A DNA stretch of 64,000 nucleotides, from NCBI GenBank assembly GCA_001048675.1, contig CCKK01000002.1, forward strand, positions 496,001 through 560,000, read 5' to 3'. The stretch's first letter is position 1. Every line of letters starts with the position of its first letter. This document shows positions 58,798 to 64,000 of the stretch, piece after piece. The position numbers and the translations under genes were made by a program. This DNA comes from Vibrio diabolicus. Lineage in GTDB: Bacteria > Pseudomonadota > Gammaproteobacteria > Enterobacterales > Vibrionaceae. The notes below the pieces were generated by a model, which was not told the origin of the DNA, did no database searches, and was given only the letters and a program-made list of their open reading frames with translations.

Positions 58798-59403
58798 ATG
58801 AAACAGGCACCAACTATCAATCAAAAATTCTGGGATGATTTGTTTATCCAAGGCACCATGCCGTGGGATGCGAGCACCACGCCTCAAGAGCTCAAAACGT
58901 ATCTTGAAAACGCGCTTAGTAACGGCCAGTCTGTTTTTATCCCCGGCTGTGGCGCTGCTTATGAACTCAGCTCTTTTATTCAATATGGGCATGACGTGCT
59001 CGCGATGGATTACAGTGAACAAGCGGTGAAAATGGCGCAATCGACTTTAGGCAAGCACAAAGATAAAGTCGTTTTTGGGGATGTATTTAACGCTGACTCT
59101 ACGCACTTATTTGATGTGATTTACGAGCGTGCCTTTCTTGCTGCACTACCGAGAGACCAGTGGCCAGATTACTTTGCTATGGTGGATAAATTGCTGCCAA
59201 GAGGCGGTTTGTTAATTGGTTATTTCGTTATAGATGATGATTACCACTCTCGCTTCCCTCCATTTTGTTTGCGAAGTGGGGAGTTGGAGGGTTATCTAGA
59301 ACCGGCATTTAAGCTTGTGGAATCCTCAGTGGTGGCAAACAGTGTTGAGGTTTTTAAAGGTAGGGAGCACTGGATGGTGTGGCAGAAAAGTTGCCGTATT
59401 TAA
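58798..59403 (+). CDS. TPMT-like SAM-dependent methyltransferase
   Basis: A 201-residue class I methyltransferase of the thiopurine-methyltransferase superfamily: FWDDLFIQGTMPWDA at the N-terminus (the conserved W-D), SVFIPGCGAAYELSSF as SAM motif I, VLAMDYSEQAV as motif II, and IYERAFLAALPRDQWPDYF. In bacteria such enzymes methylate thiols, selenium, tellurium or halide compounds. It is monocistronic, with GGGAG before the ATG. The substrate is not known. Confidence 0.9.
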   Translation: MKQAPTINQKFWDDLFIQGTMPWDASTTPQELKTYLENALSNGQSVFIPGCGAAYELSSFIQYGHDVLAMDYSEQAVKMAQSTLGKHKDKVVFGDVFNADSTHLFDVIYERAFLAALPRDQWPDYFAMVDKLLPRGGLLIGYFVIDDDYHSRFPPFCLRSGELEGYLEPAFKLVESSVVANSVEVFKGREHWMVWQKSCRI

Positions 59404-59553
59404 ACGCTATGGCATCAAATAATGAATACCAAATCAGCGTCACATAATGCATATTTTAAAGATAATTATTCTTGTGGTAACGATAAGTGTTGTGAATTGG
59501 CGAAGTTGAGAGAAATGTAGATCATGTCCTTTGAAAACATAAGGATATATAAT

Positions 59554-61467
59554 ATGGACAAATCATTTTCTCTCATCGATAAGCCTACCTTCTTAGGCTC
59601 ACTCTTTCTTTTACTCAGCGTCGTTATACCTTTAATTTTATTTCCCACACAAGGTGCGGATTGGATAGCTTCGGCCAAATTTTTCATGACCGATAAGCTT
59701 GGTGTGTTATACCTCGCACTGGGTATCGCAGCAATGTGTTTTATGATTTACACCGTGTTCAGCGATCTTGGCCAAATCAAACTTGGTGAAGCCGACGAGC
59801 AACCAGAATTTGGTAACGCCTCATGGGCTGCAATGCTATTTTGTGGAGGTATTGGCGCAAGTATTCTGTATTGGGGGTGTATCGAGTGGGCATACTACTA
59901 TCAATCACCACCATTTCAGTTGGAAGCAGGCAGTGAAGAAGCCATTCGCTGGGCCGCGACTTATGGTCTGTTTCACTGGGGACCGATCGCTTGGTCAATT
60001 TACCTTATTCCTGCTCTGCCTATCGCTTACTTCTTTTATGTACGCAAACAACCTGTTTTGAAAATCTCTAGTGCGTTAATGCCTGTATTAGGAGAAAAGC
60101 GTGCAAACGGTGGTATTGGCAAGTTTATTGATGTGTTGTTTATTTTTGGTATGTTGGGTGGCGCGGCGACTACGCTTGGCTTAGCAGCGCCTCTTATCAA
60201 CGGTGGTCTACATCATATCTTCGGTCTTCCAAACAATACCTTCAGCCAAGTGGCTGTATTACTTCTCTGTACTGCGATTTTTGGTTACTCCGCGTATGCA
60301 GGGCTTGAGAAGGGGATCAAATTCCTTAGTAACATTAACTTCTGGGGTGCGATGGGCTTGTTACTCTTTGTACTCGCCGTTGGGCCAACCGTGTTCATGT
60401 TAGAAACAGGCTTAGATTCTATTGGTCGTATGTTGTCTAACTTCTTTGTTATGGCTACCTGGGCGGAGCCGTTTGGTGGTTATGGTGAGTTTACAGATAC
60501 ACACTTCCCGCAAGACTGGACGATTTTCTACTGGGCATGGTGGTTGGTCTTTGCTCCTTGTATGGGATTGTTTGTTGCTCGTATCTCGCGTGGAAGAACG
60601 ATCAAACAGATGGTCGTAGGTTCTATATTTTACGGTTCTTTAGGTTGTTTCTTATTCTTCATTGTTTTAGGTAACTATGGTTTATCGTTGCAATTGACGG
60701 GTGAGCTTGATGTCATCGCAATCCTCAATGAATCGGGCGCACCGGCGGCTATTTTTGCAACGTTAGATACGCTACCGTTAGGGCCAATCGTTATTGGTGT
60801 TTTTACACTGTTGTGTATCATTTTTACGGCGACTTCGTTTGACTCTATCTCGTACATTCTTGCGTCTGTGGTTCAAAATGATGTGACGGAAGAACCGATG
60901 CGCTGGAACCGTTTGTTCTGGGCGTTTACTTTGTCTTTTCTGCCAACCGTCCTAATGTTCATGGGAGGTTTATCGACATTACAAACCGCTGCGATCGTGG
61001 GAGGTTTACCATTGCTAGTTATTTCGGTGATGTTGATGGTGTCCTTTGTTCGCGCGGCGAGCCTAGATATTAAACATCAAGCAGAATACGAAGAGCCAAC
61101 CATTAACATTGAAGAACTGCCGGAAATTGACCCTTGGTCAACAGAGGGAATGGCTTTGGCGAAATTTGAGCGCTTTAAAGACTTAGCTCAACAGGCGGCT
61201 GAAGAAGAGCGCGAAGCAATGGCGGCCCTGATGAGCATGCGTAAGAGAATTCGCGCATTTGCCTTAGAACATAGTTGTGAATCTGGGTTTTCGGACCATC
61301 ATTTACCAGAAGAGATGCAAACAGAGCTACAGCAACTAACCGAAGCGCTTGAGTTGGCTCAACAGAAGAAGCAAGAACTGTCTGAACAAGCCCAAGAATC
61401 TCGAATGGAGTTTAATCATGTGTTATTAGGTGGCGCGTCGGCAGGTTTAGCAACGTCGCAGGCTTAA
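59554..61467 (+). CDS. BCCT-family compatible-solute transporter
   Basis: A 637-residue betaine/choline/carnitine transporter from the ATG at 59554, with AAGGAT 9 bases ahead; an ATG ten codons upstream is possible. It has twelve helices, with WGCIEWAYYYQSPPF, FHWGPIAWSIYLIPALPIAYFFYVRK, GAATTLGLAAPLI and WWLVFAPCMGLFVARISRGRTIKQM (the substrate/Na+ region). A long cytoplasmic C-terminus of about 130 residues, rich in Glu/Gln with coiled-coil character, may sense osmotic stress. The likely substrates are glycine betaine, choline, proline or ectoine, as in BccT proteins of marine vibrios. A clear terminator follows. Confidence 0.93.
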   Translation: MDKSFSLIDKPTFLGSLFLLLSVVIPLILFPTQGADWIASAKFFMTDKLGVLYLALGIAAMCFMIYTVFSDLGQIKLGEADEQPEFGNASWAAMLFCGGIGASILYWGCIEWAYYYQSPPFQLEAGSEEAIRWAATYGLFHWGPIAWSIYLIPALPIAYFFYVRKQPVLKISSALMPVLGEKRANGGIGKFIDVLFIFGMLGGAATTLGLAAPLINGGLHHIFGLPNNTFSQVAVLLLCTAIFGYSAYAGLEKGIKFLSNINFWGAMGLLLFVLAVGPTVFMLETGLDSIGRMLSNFFVMATWAEPFGGYGEFTDTHFPQDWTIFYWAWWLVFAPCMGLFVARISRGRTIKQMVVGSIFYGSLGCFLFFIVLGNYGLSLQLTGELDVIAILNESGAPAAIFATLDTLPLGPIVIGVFTLLCIIFTATSFDSISYILASVVQNDVTEEPMRWNRLFWAFTLSFLPTVLMFMGGLSTLQTAAIVGGLPLLVISVMLMVSFVRAASLDIKHQAEYEEPTINIEELPEIDPWSTEGMALAKFERFKDLAQQAAEEEREAMAALMSMRKRIRAFALEHSCESGFSDHHLPEEMQTELQQLTEALELAQQKKQELSEQAQESRMEFNHVLLGGASAGLATSQA

Positions 61468-61480
61468 GAACAGACACACA

Positions 61481-61509
61481 AGAGCCGAGTACAAACTCGG
61501 CTCTTTTTT
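61481..61509 (+). terminator. intrinsic terminator after the BCCT gene
   Basis: AGAGCCGAGT and ACTCGGCTCT form a perfect 10-bp stem with loop ACAA, followed by TTTTTT. Confidence 0.92.
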
Positions 61510-61557
61510 GGCGTAGATACCTTACAGTTAAAAATTCTGCTCAGTCAGTGTTAATGC

Positions 61558-62316
61558 TTATACTATTTTAGGTTGACCATCTGATGCGGTGGCACCGCCG
61601 TCTACAGGTAGGTTTACGCCATTAATGAAAGATGCGTCATCACTTGCCAAGAAAGTCACGACGGACGCAATTTCTTCAGGCTCGGCGGCTCGGCCGAGCG
61701 CAATGCGCTCATTGAATTTATCGCGGATTTCCTGTGGCCAGCCGTTCGTCATGTTGGTTTTTACTAAGCTTGGGCATACGGCGTTAATTCTTACACCCTC
61801 CGCACCATGGTCCAATGCCATCGCTCGGGTAAGGTTCACCACTGCGCCTTTACTCGCGCAATAGAATGCGGCACCCCAGTCACCACCCAAACCGGAAACG
61901 GACGCGGTATTCACCATACAACCTTTCGTTTTTAAGAGTTCAGGTAACGCAAACTTCGCGCAATAAACGACGCCGTCAATGTTTACACCAGAGAGCTTCT
62001 TCCAGTCTTCCACACTACCTTCAATCACGGAACCAGGGACATGTACGCCAGCATTGTTTACTAAAATATCCAGTTTACCGAAACGGGTAACAACATCAGA
62101 AATCAGTGCTGCGACTTTGTCTGGATCAGAAACATCAATGGAATGCGCAGACACGCGCTGTTTATCAAAGCCCTCAACAGCGTTTGCCAACTGCTCTTCA
62201 TTCCAATCGGCAAGAGCGACGTTTGCGCCTTCTTCATACAAACGTTTTGCGATGGCCAAACCAATACCATTGGCAGAACCAGTGACGAGTGCGACTTTAT
62301 TTTTTAATCCTCTCAT
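61558..62316 (-). CDS. budC: acetoin/diacetyl reductase-type SDR (2,3-butanediol dehydrogenase-like)
   Basis: A 252-residue SDR: GSANGIG cofactor motif at 13-19, an Asp after the second strand (VALADW) for NAD, NNAGV near 88-92, catalytic NTASVSG and the YCASK motif. It starts by ATGA overlap with the acetolactate synthase gene and is thus cotranscribed with it. In V. cholerae-like als/bud loci this position is the acetoin reductase that makes 2,3-butanediol with NADH. The exact stereospecificity cannot be read from sequence; a 3-hydroxyacid dehydrogenase is the alternative. Confidence 0.85.
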   Translation of the reverse strand: MRGLKNKVALVTGSANGIGLAIAKRLYEEGANVALADWNEEQLANAVEGFDKQRVSAHSIDVSDPDKVAALISDVVTRFGKLDILVNNAGVHVPGSVIEGSVEDWKKLSGVNIDGVVYCAKFALPELLKTKGCMVNTASVSGLGGDWGAAFYCASKGAVVNLTRAMALDHGAEGVRINAVCPSLVKTNMTNGWPQEIRDKFNERIALGRAAEPEEIASVVTFLASDDASFINGVNLPVDGGATASDGQPKIV

Positions 62317-64000
62317 GCGATTTCTCCTTCGAAACTTACAAAAACGGGATCTTGATTTTTCTCTGTGCGCGGCAACATCAGTTTGTCGTTGTCGCTGTAA
62401 TCTACGGGGATAGCCACCACTGCTGGTCCTTCAACGTCCATGGCTTTATTCAATGCCGGTAGCAATTCGTGTTGACTAGTCACTGCGAAGCCTTTCGCGC
62501 CAAATGATTCGGCGTACGCCTTGAAATCAATTGGTCCAAATTTCACACCAGAGCAGCGCTGATATTTGTTGATCTCTTGCATTTCTACCATGTTGTAGGC
62601 GTTATCAACCCACACAATATGGACGATATTGCAGTTCAGTCTAACCGCGGTTTCTAACTCCATGCTCGATTGCATAAAACCGCCGTCTCCCGATATCGAT
62701 ACCACTTTACTACCAGGTTTTAGTAGGCTGGCACCAATGGCCCATGGCAGTGCAACGCCCATCGTTTGTTGGCCGTTAGACACCAGCATTTGGCGAGCTC
62801 GAAAACAACTTAAGTAACGAGCGATCCAGATGTGGAAGCTCCCCATATCAAGACATAGCGTGGTATCTGGTGTGATGATAGATTGCATGGCTTTAATCAG
62901 TGCCAGTGGATGAAACCCTTGCTTGTTATAGACATTGGGATAGGTCTTGATCACTTGCCGTTGCAGTGCTACCTCTTCCAGTACTGAAAGTGCCGTTGGG
63001 GAAAGGCGAGCATATTCAGAGATATAGCTGCCCATTTTGTCTAATGACTGCGCAATGTTTCCGACGATTTCAACACAAGGCTGATAATTAAGTTGGTATT
63101 CTGCCGGTTCAATATCGAGATGAATCACTGGGTTGCGGTGGCTGTTCCAAAGCTCAGGGTCATACTCTATTGGGCTAAAGCCGATGGTGAGAATTAAATC
63201 GGCATCACGCAGTAAAACATCGCCGGGTTGGTTGTTAAATAAACCAACACGACCAGCAAAGTGGTGATAGTAGTTGATGTCTACCGTTCCGGCGGCTTGG
63301 TAAGTGCCGACAACGGGTAGCTGCGTATTTTGAAGAAATCGGGCGATAGCAGCAGCGTTTTGGCTGCGGCTCGCGTGAAGGCCAAGTAAAACCACACAGC
63401 GCTTTGCTTTACTGATTCGACTGACCGCTTCTTCGATTGCTGCGATGTCTGCGCAACCATGCTGTGTATAAGGCGAGGGGACAATAATGTCCGTTTGGGT
63501 TTGCTCGGATAAAACATCTTGGGGGAGACTCAAAAAGCAAGCCCCAGGACGACCTGACTCTGCGATACGAAATGCGTTCGCCATGATCTCGCTTGCGGCG
63601 TCCACATGCTGCACTTCAGCACTGAACTTGGTTATAGAGCGAAAAATACTGACGGTATCCATGCTCTGGTGTGTTTGTTTTTGCTGGTCAGTTCGTTTCA
63701 CCGCACCACCGATAGCAATCAGCGGATCGCCTTCGGAGTTTGCTGTTGCCACCCCCGTAACTAGGTTTCCACAGCCTGGACCTGACGTAACCATTGTAAC
63801 GCCTGCTTTGCCGGTTAGTCTTCCCATAACGCCGGCCATAAACGCGCCGTTAGCCTCGTGACGTACCGGAATCATTTGGATGTTAGTGTCTTCAATCGCA
63901 TCGAACAGTCGATCGATTTTTGCACCGGGAATACCGAAAATGTACTTAATGCCGAGAGACTCTAGCTGTTGAGCGATCAACTGAGCTCCATTTTTATTTG
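62313..64000 (-). CDS. alsS: catabolic acetolactate synthase, 5' end beyond right edge
   Basis: The enzyme condenses two pyruvates to 2-acetolactate with TPP, the first step of acetoin and butanediol fermentation. About 562 residues are visible. The frame is open to base 64000 (NKNGAQLIAQQLESLG...), so the start codon lies outside; the internal TTG at 63980 is not the start. Marks: YIFGIPGAKIDRLFD, RHEANGAFMAG with the TPP-activating glutamate, TSGPGCGNLVTG, and GDGGFMQSSMELETAVRLN with the metal-binding site. The length and the GIPGAKID motif fit the catabolic, FAD-independent AlsS/BudB type, not the IlvB/IlvI type. It is followed by budC; alsD and the alsR regulator are expected beyond the edge. 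Confidence 0.93.
   Translation of the reverse strand, partial: NKNGAQLIAQQLESLGIKYIFGIPGAKIDRLFDAIEDTNIQMIPVRHEANGAFMAGVMGRLTGKAGVTMVTSGPGCGNLVTGVATANSEGDPLIAIGGAVKRTDQQKQTHQSMDTVSIFRSITKFSAEVQHVDAASEIMANAFRIAESGRPGACFLSLPQDVLSEQTQTDIIVPSPYTQHGCADIAAIEEAVSRISKAKRCVVLLGLHASRSQNAAAIARFLQNTQLPVVGTYQAAGTVDINYYHHFAGRVGLFNNQPGDVLLRDADLILTIGFSPIEYDPELWNSHRNPVIHLDIEPAEYQLNYQPCVEIVGNIAQSLDKMGSYISEYARLSPTALSVLEEVALQRQVIKTYPNVYNKQGFHPLALIKAMQSIITPDTTLCLDMGSFHIWIARYLSCFRARQMLVSNGQQTMGVALPWAIGASLLKPGSKVVSISGDGGFMQSSMELETAVRLNCNIVHIVWVDNAYNMVEMQEINKYQRCSGVKFGPIDFKAYAESFGAKGFAVTSQHELLPALNKAMDVEGPAVVAIPVDYSDNDKLMLPRTEKNQDPVFVSFEGEIA

Overview
The window looks like chromosome of a marine Vibrio of the Harveyi clade (V. 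alginolyticus / V. parahaemolyticus / V. diabolicus type). This rests on protein character, on a T6SS1 gene order that matches what I recall of V. parahaemolyticus VP1393-VP1416, and on the presence of an acetoin (als/bud) locus, which fits V. alginolyticus-like species better than V. parahaemolyticus. The species call is inference; no rRNA or other marker is present.

Region 1 (1-28003) is a complete T6SS structural cluster. A divergent pair comes first: clpV (minus, running off the left edge) and hcp-vgrG with four accessory genes (DUF6484, an unknown helical protein, DUF2169, a thiolase-fold protein). Next come a PpkA-like kinase, tssA, tssB, tssC, tssE, tssF and tssG. A minus-strand block holds a TssA/VasL-like membrane protein, tssM and an Lrp/AsnC regulator. 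Finally there is a plus-strand block with an outer-membrane barrel, fha, tssJ, tssK and tssL. Stem-loops lie inside the operons after hcp and after tssC, the two genes whose products are needed in the largest amounts.

Region 2 (28004-32100) is the effector end of the cluster. It has a PAAR-like carrier, an AHH/HNH-type nuclease lying in the same frame only one stop codon downstream, two consecutive Imm11-like immunity candidates, and a small lipoprotein gene flanked by two nearly identical terminators. This is the most interesting part of the window.

Region 3 (32273-38993) carries ordinary accessory genes: a Tat-exported alpha/beta hydrolase, an MFS exporter with a divergent AraC regulator, a LysR regulator with a divergent SDR, and a tandem universal-stress protein with a small zinc-ribbon protein. 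Region 4 (39160-44713) is a group-2 type Mrp Na+/H+ antiporter operon, mrpA'CDEFG. Region 5 (44743-58674) holds acyl-CoA metabolism genes: acetoacetyl-CoA synthetase, ETF beta/alpha, ETF-quinone oxidoreductase, and a Liv-type ABC importer interleaved with two AMP-forming acyl-CoA ligases. Matching TTGACGNNNACGTAAA palindromes lie in front of the ETF genes and in front of the importer operon, suggesting one LiuR-like regulon. Region 6 (58798-64000) has a TPMT-like methyltransferase, a BCCT osmolyte transporter, and a 2,3-butanediol/acetoin pair (SDR plus catabolic acetolactate synthase, cut by the right edge).

Data-quality caution: five otherwise intact genes (tssM twice, tssJ, mrpA, an acyl-CoA synthetase, livH) are broken by single-base insertions, all in the same direction and nearly all in homopolymers of six to eight bases. 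Removing one base at each place restores full-length proteins. This looks more like systematic homopolymer overcalling in the assembly than biology, so loss of T6SS1 should not be concluded from it.
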